A stretch of 18,219 bases of DNA from CAZMUD01 sp964569715. Its GTDB lineage: Bacteria; Chloroflexota; Dehalococcoidia; Dehalococcoidales; UBA2162. Position numbers and translations under genes: made by a program. The notes below the pieces were generated by a model. That model was not told where the DNA came from and ran no database searches. It saw only the letters and a list, made by a program, of their open reading frames with translations. The stretch covers positions 1-18,219 of the forward strand of contig CAZMUD010000019.1 of assembly GCA_964569715.1 (NCBI GenBank), read 5' to 3'. Shown here piece after piece: positions 7,762 through 14,400 of this stretch; position 1 is the stretch's first letter, and every line of letters starts with the position of its first letter.

Positions 7762-7825
7762 CCTCTCAATCTACCAAACGAAAACCTCCCACCCAGCCCA
7801 GGGGCGAGAGGCTTTAGCCACCCCT
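7762..7825 (-). promoter_or_regulatory. Alternative pairings competing with the thrS leader terminator
   Basis: On the minus strand AGGGG (7825-7821) can pair with CCCCT (7804-7800), with GGC/GCC inside (7819-7817 with 7812-7810). This uses most of the terminator's 5' arm and would act as an antiterminator. The same arm's CCTCTC (7811-7806) is also a perfect complement of GAGAGG (7767-7762), the probable thrS Shine-Dalgarno. AGGGGTGGC superficially resembles the T-box core AGGGUGGNACC, but the ACC is absent and no stem I was found. The signal sensed is unknown. Confidence 0.4.
7776..7811 (-). terminator. Attenuator-like terminator in the thrS leader
   Basis: Read on the minus strand, CCTCTCGCCC (7811-7802) pairs with GGGTGGGAGG (7794-7785) in ten consecutive pairs, two of them G-U, over a 7-base loop. 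TTTTCGTTT (7784-7776) follows, an interrupted U-tract. It lies after the thrS promoter and ends about 24 bases before the GTG, so it would stop transcription before the gene. Termination strength cannot be judged by eye. Confidence 0.6.
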
Positions 7826-7904
7826 ACCATTACTCTGGATTAATAGAATCTATAAGTTCACTCACCAACAATGCTCTAACTACAGTCAACTGCCTACAAA
7901 GCCT

Positions 7905-7933
7905 ATTATACCAGCCCCAAGCTATAAGTGCAA
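7905..7933 (-). promoter_or_regulatory. Promoter of the thrS operon
   Basis: On the minus strand TTGCAC (7933-7928), a 17-bp spacer and a perfect TATAAT (7910-7905). The predicted start near 7898 gives a 145-nt leader before thrS. It is back to back with the MFS promoter: the two -35 boxes are only 10 bp apart. Confidence 0.8.
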
Positions 7934-7943
7934 TCACCTCAGG

Positions 7944-7972
7944 TTGCCCAGTTCAGCCTCAAGGGTTATAAT
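7944..7972 (+). promoter_or_regulatory. Promoter of the MFS transporter gene
   Basis: TTGCCC (7944-7949), a 17-bp spacer and a perfect TATAAT (7967-7972). Transcription would begin near 7979, only about nine bases before the ATG at 7988. No Shine-Dalgarno fits in that space, so the mRNA may be nearly leaderless. Confidence 0.75.
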
Positions 7973-7987
7973 GATTTAGCTGCTCCT

Positions 7988-9139
7988 ATGATAAAGAAAG
8001 TTTTTCCTATTTTAGCTCTTTGTGTCTTTTCTGCCACACTGGGAATTGGAATAGTATCACCACTTTTACCCCTTTATGTCAGGGACATGGGGGCTACTGG
8101 AATTGGGGTAGGTATTATTGTTGCCTCCTACTTCATTTCTAACAGTGTGTTTGTCCCTATTGCCGGCAGGCTCTCCGACCGAAAAGGCAGAAAATATTTT
8201 CTCGTTACAGGCCTGCTAGCCTACTCCATTATCTCACTGGGCTATATATTTTCAACTGAGGTTACTCACCTGGCCCTGGTCCGCCTAGCTCATGGCGTGG
8301 CTGGGGCAGCAACCATTCCTATTGCTATGGCTTATCTTGGTGACCTCTCCCCGAAGGGTGAAGAGGGAAAATGGATGGGTTGGGCCCAAGCTGCCTTTTT
8401 CAGTGGTTTTGGCTTTGGCCCGTTTATGGGGGGAGTACTGACTGAACACTTCGGAATGACTGTTCCCTTCCTTAGTATGAGTGGTCTTAACCTGCTGGCT
8501 GGACTCATAGCTCTTATCTTCCTCCCCGAATCCACCCACAGGCTAACCTCAAGAGACTCTCAACGTCTATCCTTTAAGGAGATGAGCACCAGTGGCATAA
8601 TCAAGGGCCTTTTTAGCTTCCGGCTGGTACAAGCCCTAGGCAGAGGAGGCATCGCCGCTTTCCTCCCTATCTTCGCCTCCATAATTGGCTTGAGCATAAG
8701 TCTCATAGGAATACTGATAGCAATTAATATTCTCACAGTGACCCTACTTACACCTCTTGGAGGCATAATTGCTGATAGATTCAATAGGAGAACTCTCATC
8801 ATCTTTAGTAGCTTCTTTTTTAGCATATTGCTAGTGGCGATTCCCCATGCCAATAACTTCGGACAACTACTAGCGGTGATGCTCGCCCAGGGTCTTAGCG
8901 CTGCACTCTCTATGCCAGCCGCTGCCGCCTTGACTGTAGAAGAGGGCAGAAAGTATGGCATGGGCTCGACTATGTCCATATTCTTTCTGGCAATGAGCAT
9001 AGGCCAGGCTGTAGGACCAATTATATCTGGTGGAATAGCTGATTTATTAAATGTTGACTCCGTGTTTTACTTTGGAGCAATTATAGGGCTTATCGGAACA
9101 GCCCTATTTATCTGGTTTACCAGACAATATCACGAATAG
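7988..9139 (+). CDS. MFS transporter, drug:H+ antiporter-like
   Basis: 383-aa inner-membrane protein with about 12 hydrophobic segments, of the major facilitator superfamily. Motif A is clear in the loop after TM2 (GRLSDRKGRK, 60-69) and recurs in weaker form between the halves (GGIIADRFNRR). The TM5 region has GFGFGPFMGG, like the motif C of proton-coupled antiporters. These point to a DHA1-type exporter, but the substrate cannot be read from sequence. An in-frame GTG at 7928 would extend it by 20 residues, but it lies upstream of the promoter, and the extension is not hydrophobic. The ATG at 7988 places TM1 (FPILALCVFSATLGIGIVSP) at the N-terminus. Transcribed divergently from thrS; 168-183 bp separate it from the next gene. 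Confidence 0.9.
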   Translation: MIKKVFPILALCVFSATLGIGIVSPLLPLYVRDMGATGIGVGIIVASYFISNSVFVPIAGRLSDRKGRKYFLVTGLLAYSIISLGYIFSTEVTHLALVRLAHGVAGAATIPIAMAYLGDLSPKGEEGKWMGWAQAAFFSGFGFGPFMGGVLTEHFGMTVPFLSMSGLNLLAGLIALIFLPESTHRLTSRDSQRLSFKEMSTSGIIKGLFSFRLVQALGRGGIAAFLPIFASIIGLSISLIGILIAINILTVTLLTPLGGIIADRFNRRTLIIFSSFFFSILLVAIPHANNFGQLLAVMLAQGLSAALSMPAAAALTVEEGRKYGMGSTMSIFFLAMSIGQAVGPIISGGIADLLNVDSVFYFGAIIGLIGTALFIWFTRQYHE

Positions 9140-9322
9140 TTCCCGAACTTCCCTCGGTCCAGGAGCATCAGGAAGCCAATTCTGTTCCTTTACAGGCTGG
9201 TTTAAAGGGTGATACACTGACTAAGACCATGTTTGGCTAACTTCCCGAGACAAGTTTTAAGAAAATAAAGAGCAGAAATTTAACCATCTAGTTATTTTTA
9301 TGAAAGTATGAAAGGCGGAATG

Positions 9323-10294
9323 ATGGCTGAAGAAATATTACCAAACCTATACAGAATCGAAGTTCCTCTCCCCCGAAATCCCCTGAAAGCTATCAACTCT
9401 TACATAATAAAAGGGCAGGGGCGATTCCTAATCATTGACACCGGAATGAATCGTAAAGAGTGTATTAGTGTAATGTCTGCTGGTTTAAAGGAACTTGATG
9501 TAGATTTAAAGAAGACAGATTTTTTTATTACCCACTTACACGCAGACCATTTAGGCCTCGTTTCAAGTCTGGCTACAGATACATCAACAGTCTACTTTAA
9601 TCAAGCGGATGCCGACGCCATTACACATAGCAGCCAGTGGGAGAAGAACATCAATTTTGCTGATATGAACGGCTTCCCAGAAGATGAACGCAAAAAGGCT
9701 CTGGAGAGTCACCCGGGGCGTATATACAGCAGCAGAGGGCACCTGGACTTTCACATTTTGAAAGAAGGAGACACAATAAGCATCGGGGACTACCTATTTA
9801 AATGCATTGAAACCCCCGGCCATACCAAGGGGCATATGTGTCTTTACGAGCCCAACAAGCAGATATTCATCGCCGGAGACCATATTCTTATTGATATAAC
9901 CCCCAACATTTCATTATGGTCTGATGATGAGAACCCACTAAAGGAATATCTAAGCAGTCTGGACAAGGTCTATAATTTAGACATTAAGCTGGTATTACCT
10001 GGGCATAGAAGCACCTTTGAGAACTACAAAGAAAGGATTGAAGAACTGAAGCATCACCATCAAACAAGAGCCAATGAAGTCCTCTCTATTCTCGAAAAAG
10101 GCACTCGAAACGCCTATCAGGTGGCATCACAAATGACCTGGGATATGAGCTATGAATTCTGGGAGCAATTCCCTCCCTCGCAAAAATGGTTTGCCTTCGG
10201 AGAAGCTGTGGCTCACCTAAAGTATCTTGAGGAGGAGGGAAAGGTTCAAAAGGAAACACATGAACTAGAGATGGTGTACTCACTGAAAAAGTAA
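9323..10294 (+). CDS. Metallo-beta-lactamase-fold hydrolase with C-terminal winged-helix-like domain
   Basis: Probable zinc-dependent cytoplasmic hydrolase of about 323 aa; the substrate is unknown. All metal-site elements are present: THLHADH (His71, His73, Asp75, His76), PGH (His167), AGDH (Asp186) and LPGH (His228), with IDTG near residue 40. The order matches the glyoxalase II/LACTB2-like branch. The last 75 residues (EVLSILEKG, AYQVASQM, AVAHLKYLEEEGKV) look like the small helical or winged-helix cap common in that branch. Three in-frame ATGs compete: 9308, 9320 and 9323. The last has AAAGG seven bases upstream and is preferred. A weak promoter candidate lies at 9233-9261 (TTGGCT, 17 bp, TTTAAG). 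It is not an aro pathway gene: the aro promoter lies downstream of its stop. Confidence 0.88.
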   Translation: MAEEILPNLYRIEVPLPRNPLKAINSYIIKGQGRFLIIDTGMNRKECISVMSAGLKELDVDLKKTDFFITHLHADHLGLVSSLATDTSTVYFNQADADAITHSSQWEKNINFADMNGFPEDERKKALESHPGRIYSSRGHLDFHILKEGDTISIGDYLFKCIETPGHTKGHMCLYEPNKQIFIAGDHILIDITPNISLWSDDENPLKEYLSSLDKVYNLDIKLVLPGHRSTFENYKERIEELKHHHQTRANEVLSILEKGTRNAYQVASQMTWDMSYEFWEQFPPSQKWFAFGEAVAHLKYLEEEGKVQKETHELEMVYSLKK

Positions 10295-10318
10295 AGGAAG
10301 AACCCAATAACACACGTG

Positions 10319-10347
10319 TTGACAAACTATGTTTCTTATGCTAGAGT
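10319..10347 (+). promoter_or_regulatory. Promoter of the aromatic amino-acid operon
   Basis: A perfect TTGACA (10319-10324), a 17-bp spacer and TAGAGT (10342-10347, 4/6). Transcription would start near 10354, giving a 266-nt leader before the DAHP synthase gene. An 8-bp palindrome, ACACGTGT (10312-10319), abuts the -35 box and could be an operator; this is only a suggestion. Confidence 0.75.
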
Positions 10348-10375
10348 TGGCTTAAGGGAATCAGGGATATAGAGA

Positions 10376-10477
10376 ATGTTAGCTTGTATTGCTTCTCAAT
10401 GGTTATATTACGCATATTTTACATTTCCGGCGCGCACAAGGTGCGCTTGGGAGGTTTTGGCATGGAGACCGAGTTAA
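10376..10477 (+). CDS. Aromatic-rich leader peptide of the aro operon attenuator
   Basis: A 33-codon ORF, ATG to TAA, in the long leader before the DAHP synthase gene. It contains the cluster WLYYAYFTF (residues 9-17, codons 10400-10426): one Trp, three Tyr and two Phe in nine residues. Two more Trp follow at 25 and 30. A possible Shine-Dalgarno AGGG (10363-10366) lies nine bases upstream. The cluster ends just before a hairpin (10432-10446) that competes with an antiterminator, which is the arrangement of trp- and phe-type attenuators. Slow translation when charged Trp, Tyr or Phe tRNAs are scarce would favour readthrough into the operon. The ORF and codons are seen; the regulation is inferred. 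No homologue is known to me. Confidence 0.7.
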   Translation: MLACIASQWLYYAYFTFPARTRCAWEVLAWRPS

Positions 10478-10527
10478 TAAGGTAACAAATCTAAACCAGA
10501 AAAGTTTAAAAAGAACCCTCCCAAGCG
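10432..10527 (+). promoter_or_regulatory. Attenuator: competing hairpin and antiterminator pairings
   Basis: Segment 1 GCGCAC (10432-10437) pairs with GTGCGC (10441-10446) around AAG. Segment 2 CGCTTGGGAGG (10444-10454) is an exact 11-bp complement of segment 3 CCTCCCAAGCG (10517-10527). Segment 3 also contains the 5' arm and loop of the terminator at 10514-10536. So 1:2 excludes 2:3, and 2:3 excludes the terminator. A ribosome stalled in the aromatic cluster (up to 10426) would cover segment 1 and free segment 2. One weak point is that the leader stop (10475) lies past segment 2, unlike the E. coli trp layout. Confidence 0.65.
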
Positions 10528-10536
10528 GAGGGTTTT
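10514..10536 (+). terminator. Intrinsic terminator of the aro operon leader
   Basis: AACCCTCC (10514-10521) pairs with GGAGGGTT (10527-10534) over a CAAGC loop, eight pairs. The T-rich stretch that follows is TTTTACCATTTT, counted from 10533. It sits 84 bases before the DAHP synthase ATG, so it would end transcription before the operon. Its 5' arm is captured by the antiterminator. Confidence 0.7.
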
Positions 10537-10619
10537 ACCATTTTAGGTGGCTAAAATGACTCCACTAAAAGATATGCACTGAAGAGTAGAGTAGTATAGA
10601 ATATTGGAGGAGGGAAAAA

Positions 10620-11687
10620 ATGATAATAATGAAAACCGATGCCACACGAGAACAAATAGGCCGGGTAATGAAGGAAATAAAGCAATACAGGCTAAAAGCC
10701 GATGTATCCAAAGGAGCCTATAGAACCGTGATTGGGCTAGTGGGAGACGAGACTAAAGTAGATTTCGCCCACTTTGCCACTCTCCCTGGAGTGAAGGAGG
10801 CGATGATGGTGGAAACCCCTTATAAACTAATCAACCGGGAATACAATAAACTATCCGAGACGGGAGAGCCACGTTTCGTGGTTAAAGTGGGCAATATTGA
10901 GATAGGTGGTGATGAGCCAATATACATGGCCGGACCTTGCGCCGTGGAAAGCAAAGAGCAGCTATTCAGAATTGCGGAAGGAGTAAAAAAGGCTGGGGCT
11001 CATATCCTGAGAGGAGGCATCTTTAAGCCAAGGACTTCAGTCCACTCTTTCCAGGGGTTGGGAGCTGGAGGTCAGGAAGAAGCAAGGGAGGCTTTGAGTT
11101 GGTTGCGTGACGCTGGCAACAGGTTTGAAATGCCAGTAGTAACTGAGGTAAGGGGAGAAACACAGGTTGACCTGGTGGCTGAGTATGTTGATATTCTGCA
11201 AATAGGAGCCAGGAATATGTATGACCAGGACTTGCTCACCAAGGTGGCAAACACGGGTAAGCCCGTTCTGTACAAGAGACATTTTGGCGCTGGTATCGAG
11301 GAATTTTTGTCTTTTGCCGAATATATTGCCGCTGAGGGCAACAAGAATATCATTCTATGTGAAAGAGGAATATTACCTGTGGGCAAGGGCAAAAGCTACA
11401 CTAGGTATACTCTTGACTTAAGTGCTGTCCCAGCCATTCAAAAAGAGACCTATTTACCTGTAATGGTTGACCCCAGTCATGCGGCCGGTCGCCGAGACCT
11501 TATCTTTAGCATGAGTTGTGCCGCTATAGCTGCCGGAGCCTGCGGCTTAATGATTGAGGTGCACTATAATCCAGCAGAAGCGCTGGTCGATGGACAACAG
11601 ATGATTACACCCGACGAACTGAAAGATACCATTGACGCCTGTAATAGAGTCCATAGCGTTATTGGAACCAAGAGAAACAAGGACTAA
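10620..11687 (+). CDS. aroF: 3-deoxy-7-phosphoheptulonate synthase (DAHP synthase), type I-beta
   Basis: Catalyses the first step of the shikimate pathway: PEP plus erythrose 4-phosphate to DAHP. 355 aa. An N-terminal ferredoxin-like domain (about 1-75) precedes the TIM barrel, as in the Thermotoga maritima enzyme, where it mediates feedback inhibition by Tyr/Phe. Metal and catalytic residues fit that enzyme: Cys107 (AGPCAVES), Lys136 (RGGIFKPRTS), His287 (DPSHAAG), Glu313 (IEVH) and Asp324. The stretch YKRHFGAGIEE departs somewhat from the usual KRG motif. A strong GGAGGAGGG box at 10606-10614, five bases before the ATG, fixes the start. It is the first structural gene after the attenuator, so the operon's entry step would be controlled both by attenuation and, probably, allosterically. 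Confidence 0.96.
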   Translation: MIIMKTDATREQIGRVMKEIKQYRLKADVSKGAYRTVIGLVGDETKVDFAHFATLPGVKEAMMVETPYKLINREYNKLSETGEPRFVVKVGNIEIGGDEPIYMAGPCAVESKEQLFRIAEGVKKAGAHILRGGIFKPRTSVHSFQGLGAGGQEEAREALSWLRDAGNRFEMPVVTEVRGETQVDLVAEYVDILQIGARNMYDQDLLTKVANTGKPVLYKRHFGAGIEEFLSFAEYIAAEGNKNIILCERGILPVGKGKSYTRYTLDLSAVPAIQKETYLPVMVDPSHAAGRRDLIFSMSCAAIAAGACGLMIEVHYNPAEALVDGQQMITPDELKDTIDACNRVHSVIGTKRNKD

Positions 11688-11698
11688 GGTAATATCAG

Positions 11699-12772
11699 AT
11701 GAAAAAAGTCAGGGTGAGACTTGGCAGCAATAGCTACAATATCCATATAGGTCCGGGTCTGCTTATGCAGACCGGAGCCAGATTAGAAGAAATTGGGTTC
11801 AGCGATAAAGTGGTAATTATTACCGACCCCACAGTGAAAAGCCTGTATGGCAACACCCTGAAGCAGAACCTCACCAGCAGCGGCTTCAAGGTGCTCATCC
11901 TAGAGGTGCCTGAGGGAGAAGAGCAAAAATCACTGGAGGCTGCGGGCAAACTTTACCATGAGTTAACCGATTTCTATGCGGAAAGGACAACGCCTATCCT
12001 AGCCCTAGGTGGTGGGGTTATCGGGGACTTGACCGGATTTGTTGCCGCCACCTATATGCGGGGGGTACCGCTGGTACAGATACCAACCACCCTGCTGGCA
12101 CAGGGCGATAGCAGCATCGGTGGCAAGGTGGCAATAAACCACGGCCTTTTGAAAAACAAAATTGGGGCTTTCTATCAGCCAAGGTTAACCATCTCTGACA
12201 TAAGTACCCTGAAAACCCTTTCCCCCAGAGAGCTCAGCGATGGACTGGCCGAGATAATAAAGCATGGAGCAATCCTAGACGGAGAGTTCTTCAGCTATCT
12301 TGAAGAAAATCTCGACCAGATAAAATCACTTGACGACCAGGTGCTGGAGACAATCGTTTTCAGGTCGGCTAAAATTAAAGCCGAGGTAGTGGAAAAAGAT
12401 GAGCTAGATTTAGGGCTGAGAAACATCCTGAACTACGGCCATACGGTAGGGCACGCCATTGAATCGGTCTCAGAACTCAAAGTCTGGCACGGTGAGGCAG
12501 TCGCCATCGGTATGATAGTCGAGGCCAGAATCTCAAACAAGCTGGGAATACTTGGCAAAAATGAGGTGAACAGACTAAAGGACCTTATCGCCAGAGCCGG
12601 CCTGCCGACAGAACTTCCATCCCTTGAACTAGAAAAGCTAATCCAGGCTATGAAACATGACAAGAAGATTTTGCAGGACAAGCTCAGATTTGTTTTACCC
12701 AAATCAATAGGAGAGGTATTTATTACTGACGAAGTAAGCCCATCTTTGATAGAACAGGTTTTGGTTGAATAA
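11699..12772 (+). CDS. aroB: 3-dehydroquinate synthase
   Basis: NAD- and divalent-metal-dependent cyclase converting DAHP to 3-dehydroquinate. At 357 aa it is full length. NAD-binding GGGVIGDLTGFVAATYMRG begins at residue 104. The QIPTTLLAQGDSSIGGK loop follows, and the metal site is represented by Glu185 (GLAEIIKHG), NYGHTVGHAIE and WHGEAVAIGM. It starts 11 bases after the DAHP synthase stop; AAGGT (11686-11690) lies eight bases before the ATG and overlaps that stop. It ends one base before the aroD ATG. Confidence 0.97.
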   Translation: MKKVRVRLGSNSYNIHIGPGLLMQTGARLEEIGFSDKVVIITDPTVKSLYGNTLKQNLTSSGFKVLILEVPEGEEQKSLEAAGKLYHELTDFYAERTTPILALGGGVIGDLTGFVAATYMRGVPLVQIPTTLLAQGDSSIGGKVAINHGLLKNKIGAFYQPRLTISDISTLKTLSPRELSDGLAEIIKHGAILDGEFFSYLEENLDQIKSLDDQVLETIVFRSAKIKAEVVEKDELDLGLRNILNYGHTVGHAIESVSELKVWHGEAVAIGMIVEARISNKLGILGKNEVNRLKDLIARAGLPTELPSLELEKLIQAMKHDKKILQDKLRFVLPKSIGEVFITDEVSPSLIEQVLVE

Positions 12773-12773
12773 A

Positions 12774-13430
12774 ATGAGGAAACCTAGAATTTGCGCTACC
12801 ATCGTAAATAGTGACCCTACAACAGTAAAAGAGGTTGAGCCGTTAGTTGACCTATTCGAGCTCCGAATAGACCTCATTGGTGATGGCTGGCCAGAACTGG
12901 TCAAGCAAATCAACAAACCCTGGATAGCCTGTAATCGGAGTGCCAACGAGGGTGGCCAATGGCAAGGCAGTGAAGCCAGACGAGTAGAAAAACTTCTTCA
13001 AGCAATCGAGCTGGGAGCAGATATAGTTGATATTGAGCTTAGGACGAGGAACTTAGAGAACATCGTGCAACTTATCAAGAGGAGAACAAAATGCCTCCTG
13101 TCATTTCATGATTTGGAGAAAACGCCCCCCCTTGATGAGATGAAAGAGATGGTTCAAAGGCAATTAAAGGCTGGAGCCGATATATGCAAGATGGTTACCA
13201 CCGCCCAGGGGTTAGAGGATAATTTGACTGTCTTGCAGCTCATCTCAGAGTTCCCTGGAGTAAGGCTGGTTTCCTTCGCTATGGGAGCTTTAGGCTGTGT
13301 GAGCCGGGTTTTTTGCCCGCTGGTTGGTGGCGATTTCACCTACGCATCAATTGAGAAAGGCAAAGAATCAGCGCAGGGGCAGATAACGGTGAAAGAACTA
13401 ACAAAAATCTATGAAATGATTATAGAATGA
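12774..13430 (+). CDS. aroD: 3-dehydroquinate dehydratase, type I
   Basis: Schiff-base enzyme converting 3-dehydroquinate to 3-dehydroshikimate. 218 aa, slightly short for type I (usually 225-250). Key residues are visible: FELRIDL (Glu29, Arg31), the catalytic His112 in SFHD, the Schiff-base Lys139 in ICKMV, and Arg178 in the SRVFCPLVGGDFTYAS ending. A TTG nine bases upstream is in frame inside the end of aroB, but the ATG, one base after the aroB stop, is the natural start. No strong Shine-Dalgarno is present, so coupling to aroB is likely. Type I and type II dehydroquinases are unrelated; this is clearly type I. Confidence 0.96.
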   Translation: MRKPRICATIVNSDPTTVKEVEPLVDLFELRIDLIGDGWPELVKQINKPWIACNRSANEGGQWQGSEARRVEKLLQAIELGADIVDIELRTRNLENIVQLIKRRTKCLLSFHDLEKTPPLDEMKEMVQRQLKAGADICKMVTTAQGLEDNLTVLQLISEFPGVRLVSFAMGALGCVSRVFCPLVGGDFTYASIEKGKESAQGQITVKELTKIYEMIIE

Positions 13431-13442
13431 GATGGTAAAAGC

Positions 13443-14303
13443 ATGAAAAACAGCATCTCAGGTAACACAAGGCTCTGTGGAGTAATAGGTGACCCGGTAG
13501 AGCATACTATGTCGCCGGTAATGCACAACGCAGCCTTCAGAGAAAGAGGGATAGACTATTTTTATGTTCCCTTCAGGGTGAAAAAGGAAGAGCTGGGCAA
13601 AGCTATTGAAGGCATGAGGGCATTGAATATAAAAGGACTAAATGTTACTATCCCGCACAAGGTTGCCATCCTCCAGTTCCTGGACAAGCTGGACTCCCTG
13701 GCTGAGCAGATAGGCGCCGTCAACACTATAGTCAATGACGATGGGGTTTTAACCGGTTACAATACGGATGCCACCGGGTTTCTACAGGCTCTACTGGAAA
13801 GGGGAATTGAGCCGGAGGGGAAAAACGTGGTCATTATAGGAGCCGGTGGTGCCTCAAGAGCCATTTCTTTTATTCTGGCTGACAGGGGCGCCCACCTGGT
13901 TATCCTCAACCGGCTACTGGAACTGGACTGGGCAAAGGAGCTGTCTGGTAGAATTTCACAGGCTTTCAGCAAAGAAGTTGAAGCCCTGGAACTGAATAGA
14001 GAAAACCTGACAGGGGCTCTAGGCAAAGCCGATATTCTGGTTAATGCTACCAGTGTAGGCATGAGCCCCAATATTGACCAAACTCCAGTTGACGCTGACC
14101 TGCTCAGGCCGGAGCTCGTTGTCTTTGACATTGTCTACAATCCAATTAAAACACGGCTACTGAGAGAGGCTGAGGCAGCCGGCGCTGAAACCATAAGCGG
14201 GCTTGATATGTTAATATGGCAAGGAGCTTTAGCCTTTGAGATATGGACTGGTCAGAAAGCCCCGGTCAAGTTAATGAGGGAAGAAGCATTAAAGTTACTG
14301 TGA
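13443..14303 (+). CDS. aroE: Shikimate dehydrogenase (NADP+)
   Basis: Reduces 3-dehydroshikimate to shikimate. 286 aa, normal length. The substrate-binding N-domain has GVIGDPVEHTMSPVMHN (typical SxS replaced by TMS), the catalytic Lys73 in NVTIPHK, Asn94 and Asp109 in YNTDATGF. The Rossmann domain has GAGGASRA (133-140) and then NRLLE, where many family members have the NRT/R NADP-specificity motif, so cofactor preference is less sure. NATSVGM and the C-terminal DMLIWQGALAFEIWTG complete the signature. It lies 12 bases after aroD with only a weak ribosome-binding site. It is followed by an inserted two-hairpin repeat rather than directly by aroK. Confidence 0.96.
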   Translation: MKNSISGNTRLCGVIGDPVEHTMSPVMHNAAFRERGIDYFYVPFRVKKEELGKAIEGMRALNIKGLNVTIPHKVAILQFLDKLDSLAEQIGAVNTIVNDDGVLTGYNTDATGFLQALLERGIEPEGKNVVIIGAGGASRAISFILADRGAHLVILNRLLELDWAKELSGRISQAFSKEVEALELNRENLTGALGKADILVNATSVGMSPNIDQTPVDADLLRPELVVFDIVYNPIKTRLLREAEAAGAETISGLDMLIWQGALAFEIWTGQKAPVKLMREEALKLL

Positions 14304-14308
14304 TGAAG

Positions 14309-14390
14309 GAGTTTGAGAGGGGCTATGTCCCTCTCAACAATTCATTCCCCTTCCCCTTGATAAGGGGAAGGGGATACAGGGGATGGGGTT
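14309..14390 (-). repeat. Two-hairpin dispersed repeat (copy C) between aroE and aroK
   Basis: Hairpin 2 pairs 14313-14322 with 14328-14337 (TTGAGAGGG with CCCTCTCAA plus a G-U). Hairpin 1 pairs 14346-14358 (TCCCCTTCCCCTT) with 14362-14374 around GAT, 13 perfect pairs. On the minus strand the order is hairpin 1, AATGAATTGTT, hairpin 2, ACTCCTTC, matching copy B (hairpin 1, AATGGT, hairpin 2, ACTTCCCT). The 3' arm of hairpin 1 holds AAGGGG, the only good Shine-Dalgarno candidate for aroK, and an upstream ATG (14383) lies in the repeat's flank. There is no T-run, so transcription probably continues. Confidence 0.75.
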
Positions 14391-14400
14391 ATTTAAAAAC

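Noticed and set aside
7771..7830. 19-codon minus-strand ORF in the thrS leader with three Trp
   Set aside because: The Trp codons come from the G-rich stem sequence, Trp is not the relevant amino acid for thrS, and there is no clear ribosome-binding site.
7753..7904. T-box riboswitch ahead of thrS
   Set aside because: AGGGGTGGC resembles part of the T-box core, but the conserved ACC is missing, UGGC would need a G discriminator base, and no stem I or specifier loop was found in 145 nt.
7928..7987. Upstream GTG start for the MFS transporter
   Set aside because: It lies within the thrS promoter's -35 box and upstream of the MFS promoter, so it would not be in the transcript. The extra 20 residues are not hydrophobic.
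10399..10485. Second small ORF in the aro leader (28 codons, starts MVILRIFYIS)
   Set aside because: It overlaps the aromatic-rich ORF in another frame, has only Phe, Tyr and one later Phe, and no Shine-Dalgarno. The ORF at 10376 explains the hairpin layout much better.
14309..14374. Terminator between aroE and aroK
   Set aside because: The stems are strong but no T-run follows either. The same double hairpin occurs in another operon, and aroK-aroA-aroC continue the pathway, so a repeat element is the better explanation.
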